Below, piece by piece: positions 24,870-33,654 of a stretch of DNA of 64,000 bases. The notes beneath the pieces are model-generated. The model ran no database searches. It saw only the letters and a list, made by a program, of their open reading frames with translations, and was not told the DNA's origin. Position numbers and translations under genes: made by a program. The stretch covers positions 56,401-120,400 of the forward strand of contig CAKRLV010000007.1 of NCBI GenBank assembly GCA_934359755.1, read 5' to 3'. The DNA comes from an uncultured Agathobacter sp. GTDB taxonomy: Bacteria; Bacillota; Clostridia; Lachnospirales; Lachnospiraceae. The number at the start of each line of letters is the position of its first letter. Positions within the stretch are counted from its first letter, which is position 1.

Positions 24870-25499
24870 ATGGCTAAGGTAGTTGTGATGGATCATCCAT
24901 TAATACAGCATAAGATTGGAATTATGAGAAGAGTTGAGACAGGTTCTAAGGATTTTAGAACATTAGCAAGTGAGGTAGCAATGCTTGAGTGCTATGAAGC
25001 AACAAGAGATCTTGAACTTGCAGATGTCGAGATTGAGACACCAATCTGCAAGGCAACTGTTAAGGAATTAAAAGGAAAGAAGCTTGCAGTTGTTCCAATT
25101 CTGCGTGCAGGACTTGGTATGGTAGACGGAATGCTTGAGATGATTCCAGCAGCAAAAGTCGGACACATCGGACTTTACAGAGACGAAGAGACAGCAGAAC
25201 CAATAGAGTACTACTGTAAGTTGCCGGGTGATTGCGCAAACAGAGAGGTATTCGTAGTAGATCCTATGCTTGCAACAGGCGGTTCAGCAGTTGCAGCACT
25301 TGATATGCTCAAGGAGAAAGGCGTTAGGAATATCCACTTTATGTGTATAATCGCAGCTCCAGAAGGAGTGAAGAGACTAACAGAGGCACATCCAGATGTA
25401 GACCTCTATGTAGGTGCGCTTGATGACCATTTAAATGAGCGCAAGTACATTGTTCCAGGACTTGGCGATGCAGGCGACAGAATATTTGGAACTAAATAA
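24870..25499 (+). CDS. upp: Uracil phosphoribosyltransferase
   Basis: 209 residues, the standard length. It converts uracil and PRPP to UMP. The PRPP-binding loop is VVDPMLATGGSA and the uracil site is GLGDAGDRIFGTK at the C-terminus. One base separates it from the preceding stop, with AGGGAG upstream, so it is cotranscribed with the phosphatase homologue. Confidence 0.96.
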   Translation: MAKVVVMDHPLIQHKIGIMRRVETGSKDFRTLASEVAMLECYEATRDLELADVEIETPICKATVKELKGKKLAVVPILRAGLGMVDGMLEMIPAAKVGHIGLYRDEETAEPIEYYCKLPGDCANREVFVVDPMLATGGSAVAALDMLKEKGVRNIHFMCIIAAPEGVKRLTEAHPDVDLYVGALDDHLNERKYIVPGLGDAGDRIFGTK

Positions 25500-25510
25500 A
25501 GAATTACATG

Positions 25511-25545
25511 TGCGTAGGGGCGATACCTCTACGCATTCTTATATT
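25511..25545 (+). terminator. Terminator after upp
   Basis: TGCGTAGGGG pairs with CCTCTACGCA, then TTCTTATATTTT. The stem is strong and the T tract imperfect. The rest of the gap to 25,676 holds short GGCAAGAAT direct repeats. Confidence 0.7.
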
Positions 25546-25675
25546 TTATAAATGATTAAATGGCAAGAATGGCAAGAATGCGAGAATGCAAAGCATGTAT
25601 TAATCTGATTAATCACACATGAGGGGCAAAATATCAATTGACTCTCATATTATATAAATAAGTGGAGGCATGAAT

Positions 25676-26158
25676 ATGGCGGGAACAAAACGAGAAGACT
25701 ACATAGGCTGGGATGAATATTTTATGGGTGTAGCGATGCTGTCAGGTAAGCGCTCAAAAGACCCAAACACCCAGGTTGGCGCATGCATAGTAAGTCCCCA
25801 GCATAAAATTCTTTCGATGGGGTATAATGGATTTCCAACAGGATGTTCAGATGATGAGTTCACATGGGAGAGAGAGGGAGAGGACAATAAGTACTTCTAC
25901 TCAACACACAGTGAGCTTAACGCAATCCTGAACTACAGAGGAGGAAGTCTCGAAGGGGCATCTATATATGTGACACTTTTTCCATGCAACGAATGTGCAA
26001 AGGCGATAATACAGGCAGGTATAAAGGAAGTTGTGTATGCGAGCGACAAATACGATGGCACACCATCAGTAATTGCATCGAAGAAGATGTTCAATGCAGC
26101 AGGCATAAAGCTTCGCAGGTATTCAAGTAAAGGACATATAATTCAGCTTGAATTATAA
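25676..26158 (+). CDS. dCMP deaminase family protein
   Basis: 160 residues. The zinc site is formed by HSELNAI and PCNECAKAII, with Glu as proton shuttle. The N-terminal SGKRSKDPNTQVGACIV is typical of deoxycytidylate deaminases, including ComEB, which make dUMP for dTMP synthesis. GGAGG (25664-25668) is one base from the ATG at 25670 and seven from the ATG at 25676, so the latter is used. It ends 16 bases before the atp gene cluster. Confidence 0.9.
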   Translation: MAGTKREDYIGWDEYFMGVAMLSGKRSKDPNTQVGACIVSPQHKILSMGYNGFPTGCSDDEFTWEREGEDNKYFYSTHSELNAILNYRGGSLEGASIYVTLFPCNECAKAIIQAGIKEVVYASDKYDGTPSVIASKKMFNAAGIKLRRYSSKGHIIQLEL

Positions 26159-26174
26159 AGAACAGTGAAGAAGA

Positions 26175-26423
26175 ATGAATAAGAAGAAAAAAGGCAAGAA
26201 TAATGACATAAAGCAGGTGTGTGATGCGCTTGTGATGGTACTGCAATTTGGAATAAATATGCTTGTTCCCATTTTTATATGTACATTCCTGGGAGTGTGG
26301 CTGGGGAACAAATTTGACATCAACTGGCTAGCCATACCACTATTTTTTGTGGGTGCGATTGCAGGGGGAAACAACATCTACAAAATGTCCAAAAAGTTCA
26401 TAGAATCTAACGACAAAAAGTAG
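26175..26423 (+). CDS. AtpZ/AtpI-family small membrane protein
   Basis: 82 residues with a basic N-terminus (KKKKGKNN) and two membrane helices (about 18-45 and 50-72). The loop LGVWLGNKFDINWL fits the AtpZ group that accompanies F-ATPase operons and has been linked to Mg or Ca handling. It precedes a second, larger AtpI-like gene. Confidence 0.8.
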   Translation: MNKKKKGKNNDIKQVCDALVMVLQFGINMLVPIFICTFLGVWLGNKFDINWLAIPLFFVGAIAGGNNIYKMSKKFIESNDKK

Positions 26424-26442
26424 GAAAAAATTCTTATAATCG

Positions 26443-26472
26443 TGGACTTTTAGGTATAAAAAGAGGTATAAT
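26443..26472 (+). promoter_or_regulatory. Possible promoter immediately before atpI
   Basis: TGGACT (26443-26448), 18-base spacer, TATAAT (26467-26472), ending 7 bases before the ATG at 26480. If used, the atpI transcript has almost no leader. Confidence 0.45.
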
Positions 26473-26479
26473 TTTAACT

Positions 26480-26944
26480 ATGTTAAAGAGATTGAATGGG
26501 GCATTACCGAATCTGGTGATAGGAATAATAATATATGGTTTTATCATACAGTTTACGGGAGTATGGTTTGTCGATGACAAGCTTAAGTACTCTGTAGGTT
26601 TATGGTATGGCGTGATTATTGCAATAGGTACAGCAATAAATCTCGCACAGGTCATATACGATTCTGTATCGCTGGGCGATAGTGACTACGCCAGAAGAAG
26701 GATTATCTTTAAGTCATTGCTGAGATATGTAATGATAGTTATTCTGTTTTTCATTCTGGGGATATTCAATTTTGGCAATTTGTTTACAGCATTTATAGGT
26801 ATGCTGGGATTAAAAATCTCGGCATATTTCCAGCCAATTTTTAATAGGCTGATTTGTAAACTAACAGGGAGAAGTGATGCGTCTTCCGAGGAAGATATAG
26901 AAAGGAGGAGAGAGTGTGAATCAAGCGATACTACTTGCGGGTAA
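26480..26944 (+). CDS. atpI: AtpI-like membrane protein
   Basis: 154 residues with four hydrophobic segments, in the position of atpI before atpB. AtpI assists assembly of the c ring in several bacteria. The charged C-terminus (SSEEDIERRRECE) overlaps the start of atpB by 29 bases. AGAGG lies 13 bases before the ATG, a long distance, and a TATAAT lies between the two. Confidence 0.8.
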   Translation: MLKRLNGALPNLVIGIIIYGFIIQFTGVWFVDDKLKYSVGLWYGVIIAIGTAINLAQVIYDSVSLGDSDYARRRIIFKSLLRYVMIVILFFILGIFNFGNLFTAFIGMLGLKISAYFQPIFNRLICKLTGRSDASSEEDIERRRECESSDTTCG

Positions 26945-27659
26945 TGCAGATAACATCGATTTTATGATCCAGGGAATTATCCCAGTGAATTTCTTTGGAC
27001 AACAAGTATGGATAACAACATCTCATGCATGTATTTTGCTGGTTATGGCAGTTATGATTATTTTTGCAATCATAGCTAACCGTAAGCTTAAAAAGGCAAA
27101 AGCATCAGATGTTCCAGATGGGTTCCAGAATGTAATCGAGCTGATAGTACAATCGCTAGATGGTGTAGTACGGGGGTCAATGGGGAAATTTGCTCCAAAA
27201 TTTGTAAACTATATTAGTACAATATTCATTTTTATACTTATGAGTAATATATCAGGACTGTTTGGACTTCGTCCACCTACAGCTGATTACGGAACAACAC
27301 TTGCACTTGCGCTGATTACATTTGGAATGATTCATTTCAACAAGATCAAGCATCAAAGCGCCAAGACTATCTGGACAGATATGTGTTCACCATTACCACC
27401 ATGGCTTCCAATCTGGATGCCAATCAACATCATCAGTGAGCTTGCCGTTCCGGTTTCATTATCACTTCGTCTTTTTGCGAACGTATTATCAGGAACAGTT
27501 ATTATGGCACTGGTGTATGGTCTGCTGAGAATAATTGCCTTAGCATGGCCAGCAGTATTACATGTATACTTTGATTTGTTCTCAGGAGCAATTCAGACAT
27601 ACGTATTCTGTATGCTGACAATGACATATGTTACACAGGCGTGTGACACAGAAGAATAA
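26916..27659 (+). CDS. atpB: F0F1 ATP synthase subunit a
   Basis: 247 residues, hydrophobic, GTG start 8 bases after AAAGGAGG. The stator-channel helix contains the essential Arg in SLSLRLFANVLSGT. It forms the ion half-channels against the c ring. PINIISELAVPVSL is also typical of subunit a. Confidence 0.95.
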   Translation: MNQAILLAGNADNIDFMIQGIIPVNFFGQQVWITTSHACILLVMAVMIIFAIIANRKLKKAKASDVPDGFQNVIELIVQSLDGVVRGSMGKFAPKFVNYISTIFIFILMSNISGLFGLRPPTADYGTTLALALITFGMIHFNKIKHQSAKTIWTDMCSPLPPWLPIWMPINIISELAVPVSLSLRLFANVLSGTVIMALVYGLLRIIALAWPAVLHVYFDLFSGAIQTYVFCMLTMTYVTQACDTEE

Positions 27660-27698
27660 TAATCAGTATAAGGATTTATTTTAAGGAGGATTTATATT

Positions 27699-27953
27699 AT
27701 GGATATTACAGGACAGGATTTAATCAAGGCTTGCTCAGCAATCGGTGCAGGACTCGCAGTTATCGCAGGTATCGGACCTGGTATTGGACAGGGTATTGCA
27801 GCTGGACACGGAGCTGCAGCAGTAGGACGTAACCCAGGTGCACAGGGAAAAATTATGTCAACAATGCTTTTAGGACAGGCCGTAGCAGAGACAACTGGTC
27901 TTTACGGACTTGTAATTGCATTACTTTTACTTTTCGTTCAGCCACTCAAATAA
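27699..27953 (+). CDS. atpE: F0F1 ATP synthase subunit c, sodium-type ion site
   Basis: 84 residues, two helices joined by the polar loop GRNPGAQ. The ion-binding Glu is E64 in GQAVAETTGLY. Q31 (GIGQG), V62, T65 and T66 align with Q32, V63, S66 and T67 of the Ilyobacter tartaricus sodium c ring, so sodium coupling is likely; Ser is replaced by Thr. AAGGAGG is 8 to 9 bases before the ATG. Confidence 0.96.
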   Translation: MDITGQDLIKACSAIGAGLAVIAGIGPGIGQGIAAGHGAAAVGRNPGAQGKIMSTMLLGQAVAETTGLYGLVIALLLLFVQPLK

Positions 27954-27984
27954 TAATATTAAAGGAAGCGGAAAGGAGAGTTAA

Positions 27985-28527
27985 ATGCTGTTAGCTAAAC
28001 AAGTAGAACCATTCAAATTTTTATTTAATTTAGATGCACAGCTTCTCTTCGATACTATTTTACTTGCGGTAGCCGTATTCTTCCTTTATTTGCTTATGTC
28101 ATACCTTCTGTTTAACCCAGCAAGAAAATTGCTTAAGGACAGACAGAATGGAATTGAAAATGACATCGAGGATGCAAAGAAAGACAAGGAAAGTGCAGCA
28201 GCACTTAAAGCAGAGTATGAGAGTAAACTTAAAGATGTCGATAAAGAAGCTGAAGTAATTCTTTCAGAGGCAAGACAGAAAGCTCTTAAGAATGAAAACA
28301 AGATTATTGATGAAGCAAAGCAGGAAGCTGCCCGCATCATCAAGAGAGCGCAGGAAGAAGCTGAACTCGAGAAGAAGCATGCGATGGATGATATGAAGCA
28401 GGAGATGGTACAGATTGCCTCTCTCATGGCAGAGAAGGTAGTATCAGCTTCTATCAATACACAGATACAGGATACATTGGTTGAAGAGACACTTAAAGAG
28501 ATGGGAGAGTCAACATGGCTAAGCTAG
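27985..28527 (+). CDS. atpF: F0F1 ATP synthase subunit b
   Basis: 180 residues. One membrane helix near residues 18-40 (FDTILLAVAVFFLYLL) is followed by a long charged right-handed coiled coil with many Ala, Lys and Glu. It forms the peripheral stalk. Its last 13 bases overlap the start of atpH. Confidence 0.95.
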   Translation: MLLAKQVEPFKFLFNLDAQLLFDTILLAVAVFFLYLLMSYLLFNPARKLLKDRQNGIENDIEDAKKDKESAAALKAEYESKLKDVDKEAEVILSEARQKALKNENKIIDEAKQEAARIIKRAQEEAELEKKHAMDDMKQEMVQIASLMAEKVVSASINTQIQDTLVEETLKEMGESTWLS

Positions 28528-29066
28528 TATCTAAGACATACGGTGATGCATTGTTTGAACTGGCCCTCGAGAACAACCAGCTGGATTCCATGTTAGAAGA
28601 GGTCAAGGCGGTCTCTGCAGCAATAGCAGAGAATGAGGACCTGACAAAGCTTATGAATCATCCGAAGATCGTCAAAGAAGAAAAAATCAAGGTCATCGAG
28701 GATATTTTTACAGGGCAGGTGTCGAGAGAACTTGTCGGACTCATGAGAATGATAGTAGAGAAAGACCATTACAATGAGTTAAATAGTGTATTCAAATATT
28801 TCACAGATTGTGTAAAAGAATACAAGAATATAGGTACAGCATATGTCACATCAGCAGTCGAGCTTACTGACAGCCAGAAGGATGCAGTGATGAATAGACT
28901 TCTTGAGACAACAAAGTACGTAGAATTCGAGATGCACTTTGACGTGGATGCCACACTTATCGGTGGCATGAAAATTCGAATAGGTGACAGAGTCGTAGAT
29001 TCAAGTATCAAGAATAAGTTGAATGACCTGACACGAGAATTATCAAAAATAACTATAACAAATTGA
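28515..29066 (+). CDS. atpH: F0F1 ATP synthase subunit delta
   Basis: 183 residues with the OSCP/delta pattern: KTYGDALFELA at the start and the C-terminal DATLIGGMKIRIGDRVVDSSI. It links F1 to the b-subunit stalk. GGGAGAG precedes the ATG inside the end of atpF. Confidence 0.95.
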   Translation: MAKLVSKTYGDALFELALENNQLDSMLEEVKAVSAAIAENEDLTKLMNHPKIVKEEKIKVIEDIFTGQVSRELVGLMRMIVEKDHYNELNSVFKYFTDCVKEYKNIGTAYVTSAVELTDSQKDAVMNRLLETTKYVEFEMHFDVDATLIGGMKIRIGDRVVDSSIKNKLNDLTRELSKITITN

Positions 29067-29085
29067 AAGTAGGTGAATGCGCTCC

Positions 29086-30591
29086 ATGAATTTAAAACCA
29101 GAAGAAATCAGCTCTGTGATTAAAGAGCAGATTAAAAGATATGCTTCTCAGCTTGAAGTTGCAGACGTCGGAACAGTTATACAGGTTGCAGATGGTATTG
29201 CACGTATTCATGGTCTTGAGAATGCAATGCAGGGAGAACTTCTGGAGTTCCCTGGAGAAGTTTATGGAATGGTATTAAACCTTGAAGAAGATAATGTAGG
29301 AGCTGTATTACTTGGCTCACAGAAGAATATCAACGAGGGGGATACCGTTAAGACTACCGGACGAGTTGTTGAGGTTCCGGTTGGAGATGCAATGCTGGGC
29401 CGTGTTGTAAACGCATTAGGTCAGCCAATAGATGGAAAAGGACCAATCGAGTCTAAGAAATTCCGTCAGATTGAGAGAGTTGCATCAGGTGTTATTTCAA
29501 GAAAATCAGTAGATACCCCATTACAGACAGGTATCAAAGCTATAGATTCCATGGTTCCAATCGGACGTGGACAAAGAGAGCTTATCATCGGAGACCGTCA
29601 GACAGGTAAGACTGCAATCGCAATTGATACAATTATCAACCAGAAAGGACAGGGCGTAAAATGTATTTACGTTGCTATCGGTCAGAAAGCATCAACAGTT
29701 GCAGCACTTGTTAATGAATTAGAGTCATATGGTGCAATGAGCTATACAACAGTAGTAGCAGCAACAGCATCAGAACTTGCACCACTGCAGTATATCGCAC
29801 CATATTCAGGATGTGCTATCGGAGAAGAGTGGATGGAGAACGGAGAAGATGTTCTTGTAGTTTACGATGATTTAAGTAAACATGCAGCAGCTTACCGTAC
29901 ACTTTCACTTTTGCTTAAGAGAGCTCCAGGACGTGAGGCTTATCCAGGAGATGTATTCTATCTCCACTCAAGATTATTAGAGAGAGCAGCCCGTTTATCA
30001 GATAAGTTAGGTGGAGGTTCACTCACAGCCCTTCCTATTATCGAGACACAGGCAGGCGATGTATCTGCATACATCCCAACAAACGTTATCTCTATCACAG
30101 ATGGACAGATTTACTTAGAGACAGAGATGTTCAACGCAGGATTCCGTCCAGCTATCAACGCAGGTCTTTCAGTATCGCGAGTTGGTGGATCAGCACAGAT
30201 TAAGGCTATGAAGAAGATTGCAGCTCCAATCCGAGTAGAGCTTGCACAGTACAGAGAGCTTGCCGCATTTGCGCAGTTCGGTTCAGAACTTGATGCAACA
30301 ACAGCAGAGCAGCTGGCGCAGGGTGCCCGTATCAAAGAGATACTTAAGCAGCCACAGTATCAGCCAATGCCAGTTGAAAAGCAGATTATCATTATCTATG
30401 CTGCTACAAAGAAATACCTTCTTGATATTGCAGTAGAAGATATATTACGTTTCGAGTCAGAACTTTTTGATTTCATAGATACAAAGTATCCTGAGATACC
30501 AGAAACTATTGTGACAAAGAAAGAGATTGACGACGAGACAGAGCAGAAGCTTATAAAAGCAATAGAAGAGTGTAAAGCACAGTTTCGTTAA
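29086..30591 (+). CDS. atpA: F0F1 ATP synthase subunit alpha
   Basis: About 501 residues. Walker A is GDRQTGKTAIA and the arginine finger segment is SVSRVGGSAQ. The regulatory, nucleotide-binding alpha subunit of F1. AGGTG (29071-29075) is one base from the ATG at 29077 and 10 from the ATG at 29086; the latter gives MNLKPEEISSVIKEQI, the family start. Confidence 0.96.
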   Translation: MNLKPEEISSVIKEQIKRYASQLEVADVGTVIQVADGIARIHGLENAMQGELLEFPGEVYGMVLNLEEDNVGAVLLGSQKNINEGDTVKTTGRVVEVPVGDAMLGRVVNALGQPIDGKGPIESKKFRQIERVASGVISRKSVDTPLQTGIKAIDSMVPIGRGQRELIIGDRQTGKTAIAIDTIINQKGQGVKCIYVAIGQKASTVAALVNELESYGAMSYTTVVAATASELAPLQYIAPYSGCAIGEEWMENGEDVLVVYDDLSKHAAAYRTLSLLLKRAPGREAYPGDVFYLHSRLLERAARLSDKLGGGSLTALPIIETQAGDVSAYIPTNVISITDGQIYLETEMFNAGFRPAINAGLSVSRVGGSAQIKAMKKIAAPIRVELAQYRELAAFAQFGSELDATTAEQLAQGARIKEILKQPQYQPMPVEKQIIIIYAATKKYLLDIAVEDILRFESELFDFIDTKYPEIPETIVTKKEIDDETEQKLIKAIEECKAQFR

Positions 30592-30610
30592 GAAAGTTGG
30601 TGATATATAA

Positions 30611-31462
30611 ATGGCCTCAATGAGAGACATTAAGAGAAGAAAAAGCAGTATTTCAAGTACTCAGCAGATCACCAAAGCAATGAAACTCGTTTCAACTGTA
30701 AAGCTTCAGAAAGCAAAGACAAGAGCAGAGCAGACAGATCCATATTTCAATTACATGTACAAGACAGTTAGTTCAATGCTTGCAAAAAGTGGCAATATCG
30801 ACCACCCATACCTGAAAGCAGGAGACACTAACAAGAAAGCTGTAGTTGTAATAACATCAAACAGAGGTCTGGCAGGAGGCTATAACAGCAATATCGTTAA
30901 GCTCATAACAGGCGGAGACTTCAATAAAGAAGATCTGGATATATATGCTATCGGAGCGAAGGGCGAAGAAGCATTCATGTCAAAAGGATATAATATAGTA
31001 GAGAGTGCACCAGAGATTATCGAAGACCCATCATATGACAAGGCATCAGAACTTTGCAAAAAGGTTCTTGATTCATTTTCAAAAGGTGAGGTAGGAGAAA
31101 TCTATCTGGCATATACTCATTTCAAGAACACTGTATCGCAGGAGCCACAGCTCATTAAGATGCTTCCGGTGGAGATAGATCCAGAGGATGCAGGCGATAT
31201 GGATGTCATGATGAATTATGAGCCGAACGAAGAAGAAGCACTCAATATGATTATACCTAAATATGTGACAAGTCTGTTCTATGGAGCACTTGTAGAATCG
31301 CATGCCAGCGAGAATGGAGCACGTATGCAGGCAATGGATTCAGCTACAAGCAACGCAGAAGATATGATTAGTGATTTGACACTGAAATACAATAGAGCAC
31401 GTCAGGGATCAATTACTCAGGAGCTTACTGAGATTATCGCTGGTGCAAATGCAATATCATAA
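30611..31462 (+). CDS. atpG: F0F1 ATP synthase subunit gamma
   Basis: 283 residues. N- and C-terminal helices (MRDIKRRKSSISSTQQITKAM and NRARQGSITQELTEIIAGA) form the rotating coiled coil, with a central Rossmann-like domain (VVITSNRGLAGGYN). The usual family length. Confidence 0.96.
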   Translation: MASMRDIKRRKSSISSTQQITKAMKLVSTVKLQKAKTRAEQTDPYFNYMYKTVSSMLAKSGNIDHPYLKAGDTNKKAVVVITSNRGLAGGYNSNIVKLITGGDFNKEDLDIYAIGAKGEEAFMSKGYNIVESAPEIIEDPSYDKASELCKKVLDSFSKGEVGEIYLAYTHFKNTVSQEPQLIKMLPVEIDPEDAGDMDVMMNYEPNEEEALNMIIPKYVTSLFYGALVESHASENGARMQAMDSATSNAEDMISDLTLKYNRARQGSITQELTEIIAGANAIS

Positions 31463-31467
31463 GCAGC

Positions 31468-31516
31468 TATTCACAGCCACCTCAGTTTTGCGGGTATTTG
31501 AGGGCGGCTATGAATA
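31468..31516 (+). other. Strong hairpin between atpG and atpD
   Basis: TATTCACAGCCACCTCA pairs, with a few mismatches, with TGAGGGCGGCTATGAATA around a 14-base loop. It has no T run, so it is more likely an RNA processing or stability element than a terminator. It lies about 30 bases before the atpD ATG. Confidence 0.6.
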
Positions 31517-31545
31517 TCAAAAAAGAGTAGATAGGAGAAAAGAAA

Positions 31546-32937
31546 ATGGCAGATAAAAACGTTGGTAAAATTACGCAGATTATCAGTGCCGTTCTGGATA
31601 TCAAATTCACAGAAGGCAATCTGCCTGAGATCAACGATGCAATCAAGATTCCGCTTAAAGATGGCGGAGAGCTTATTGTAGAAGTTGCTCAGCATCTTGG
31701 TGATGATACAGTAAGATGTATCGCCATGGGACCAACAGACGGTCTGGTTCGTGGAATGGATGCCATCGCAACAGGTGCACCAATTTCTGTACCAGTTGGT
31801 GAGAACACTCTCGGAAGAATGTTCAATGTACTTGGAAATCCAATTGATGAAGTTGAAGCTCCAAAGACAGAAGAAAAATGGCCTATTCACAGACCAGCTC
31901 CAAAATACGAAGATCAGGCAACTTCACAGGAGATGCTTGAGACAGGTATCAAAGTCGTAGATTTGCTGTGTCCTTATCAGAAGGGTGGTAAAATCGGACT
32001 TTTTGGTGGTGCCGGAGTAGGTAAGACAGTTCTTATTCAGGAGCTTATCCATAATATCGCAACCGAGCATGGTGGATACTCAGTATTCACAGGTGTCGGA
32101 GAGCGTACACGTGAAGGTAATGACCTTTACTATGAGATGAAAGAATCAGGAGTTATTGACAAGACTACCATGGTGTTCGGTCAGATGAACGAGCCACCAG
32201 GAGCACGTATGAGAGTTGCTCTTACAGGTCTTACAATGGCAGAATATTTCCGTGATAAAGGTGGAAAAGACGTATTGTTATTCATCGACAATATTTTCCG
32301 TTTTACACAGGCAGGTTCCGAGGTATCAGCCCTTCTTGGACGTATGCCATCAGCCGTAGGTTACCAGCCAACATTGCAGACAGAGATGGGTGCACTCCAG
32401 GAGCGTATCACATCTACAAAGAACGGATCAATTACATCAGTTCAGGCAGTATATGTACCAGCCGATGACTTAACTGACCCGGCACCAGCTACAACATTTG
32501 CACATCTGGATGCAACAACAGTACTTGAGCGTTCAATTGCAGAGCTTGGTATTTACCCAGCCGTAGATCCACTAGCATCTACATCACGTATTCTTGATCC
32601 ACGTATCGTAGGACAGGAACACTTTGAAGTAGCCCGTGGAGTACAGGAGATTCTTCAGAAGTACAAAGAGTTACAGGATATCATCGCAATTCTTGGTATG
32701 GACGAACTTGGAGAAGACGACAAGCTTGTAGTTAGCCGTGCCAGAAAGATTCAGAGATTCCTGTCACAGCCATTCAACGTAGCTACACAGTTTACAGGTC
32801 TCGAAGGTAAATATGTACCAATCACGGAGACAATCAGAGGCTTTAGAGAGATTCTCGAAGGAAAGCATGATGATGTACCAGAAGCTTATTTCTTAAATGT
32901 AGGAAGCATAGACGAAGTTCGGGCAAAGATGAACTAG
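31546..32937 (+). CDS. atpD: F0F1 ATP synthase subunit beta
   Basis: 463 residues. The catalytic subunit, with Walker A GGAGVGKTVL, catalytic Glu in GVGERTREGND, Walker B LLFIDNIFRF and the DELSEED-region variant MDELGEDDK. It hydrolyses or makes ATP at the alpha-beta interface. AGGAG precedes the ATG. Confidence 0.97.
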   Translation: MADKNVGKITQIISAVLDIKFTEGNLPEINDAIKIPLKDGGELIVEVAQHLGDDTVRCIAMGPTDGLVRGMDAIATGAPISVPVGENTLGRMFNVLGNPIDEVEAPKTEEKWPIHRPAPKYEDQATSQEMLETGIKVVDLLCPYQKGGKIGLFGGAGVGKTVLIQELIHNIATEHGGYSVFTGVGERTREGNDLYYEMKESGVIDKTTMVFGQMNEPPGARMRVALTGLTMAEYFRDKGGKDVLLFIDNIFRFTQAGSEVSALLGRMPSAVGYQPTLQTEMGALQERITSTKNGSITSVQAVYVPADDLTDPAPATTFAHLDATTVLERSIAELGIYPAVDPLASTSRILDPRIVGQEHFEVARGVQEILQKYKELQDIIAILGMDELGEDDKLVVSRARKIQRFLSQPFNVATQFTGLEGKYVPITETIRGFREILEGKHDDVPEAYFLNVGSIDEVRAKMN

Positions 32938-32966
32938 TGTCATAGCTGCAGATAAGGAGTGAGGAT

Positions 32967-33377
32967 ATGGCAGACAATATTTTTAAAGTAGAGATAATTA
33001 CACCTGACCGTGTATTTTTCACAGGAGAGTCTGACTTCATCGAGTTCACAGCTCAGGCAGGCGACTTAGGTGTATACAAGAATCACATTCCTATGACAAC
33101 AGTCCTTGCGCCAGGACTTGTCACTATTCATAATGGTGATGAGAAAAAGGTTGCAGCAGTACATGCAGGATTTGCAGAAATACTCGGAGATAAAGTGACA
33201 CTGCTCGCAGAACTGGCAGAGTGGCCAGATGAAATCGACGAGAAGAGAGCAGAGGCTGCAAAAGAGAGAGCAGAACAGAGACTTGCAAGTCATTCAGGTG
33301 ATGTTGATGTAAAGCGTGCAGAGTTTGCACTTAAGAAAGCATTGATACGAATTGATGCAAAAGATTTTATGAAGTAA
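32967..33377 (+). CDS. atpC: F0F1 ATP synthase subunit epsilon
   Basis: 136 residues. The N-terminal beta sandwich (FKVEIITPDRVFF, GDLGVYKNHIPM) and C-terminal helical hairpin match epsilon. It binds gamma and regulates ATP hydrolysis. Last gene of the atp operon. Confidence 0.95.
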   Translation: MADNIFKVEIITPDRVFFTGESDFIEFTAQAGDLGVYKNHIPMTTVLAPGLVTIHNGDEKKVAAVHAGFAEILGDKVTLLAELAEWPDEIDEKRAEAAKERAEQRLASHSGDVDVKRAEFALKKALIRIDAKDFMK

Positions 33378-33382
33378 TCAAG

Positions 33383-33411
33383 AAAATCCACCCCGTGGGG
33401 GTGGATTTTTG
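33383..33411 (+). terminator. Terminator of the atp operon
   Basis: AAAATCCACCCC pairs with GGGGTGGATTTT around GTG, ending in T. Very strong stem; the A tract on the left also allows function on the opposite strand, facing the Rpn remnant. Confidence 0.93.
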
Positions 33412-33417
33412 CTATTT

Positions 33418-33654
33418 CTACATTCCAAATTCTATGTAGAATTGTTTGCGGGCATCTTCATCTGTAGCAGCCTTTAAAGCGTCAGCATTTCGACCGGCAG
33501 TCATAAGTTTTTCGATAAGCAGACCGAGTTTATTTTCACCATCAGTAAATCCATCTTCATGGATGCCATCTATAAAGGCTTTTTCATTAAATTCTGTTAT
33601 ACACACATCCATCACCTCCGCTCTGTGTGTTATATCAATAAATCTGCCAGGCAA
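33418..33654 (-). pseudogene. C-terminal remnant of an Rpn-family (PD-(D/E)XK) gene
   Basis: The frame reads THRAEVMDVCITEFNEKAF followed by IDGIHEDGFTDGENK, the tail typical of Rpn nuclease/transposase-like proteins. The nuclease domain is missing; upstream sequence is the end of the TOPRIM-like gene, in another frame. CGGAGG (33615-33620) is followed after 8 bases by an in-frame GTG at 33606, so a 62-residue C-terminal protein could still be made. It may be a decayed gene or a free-standing tail gene. Confidence 0.6.
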
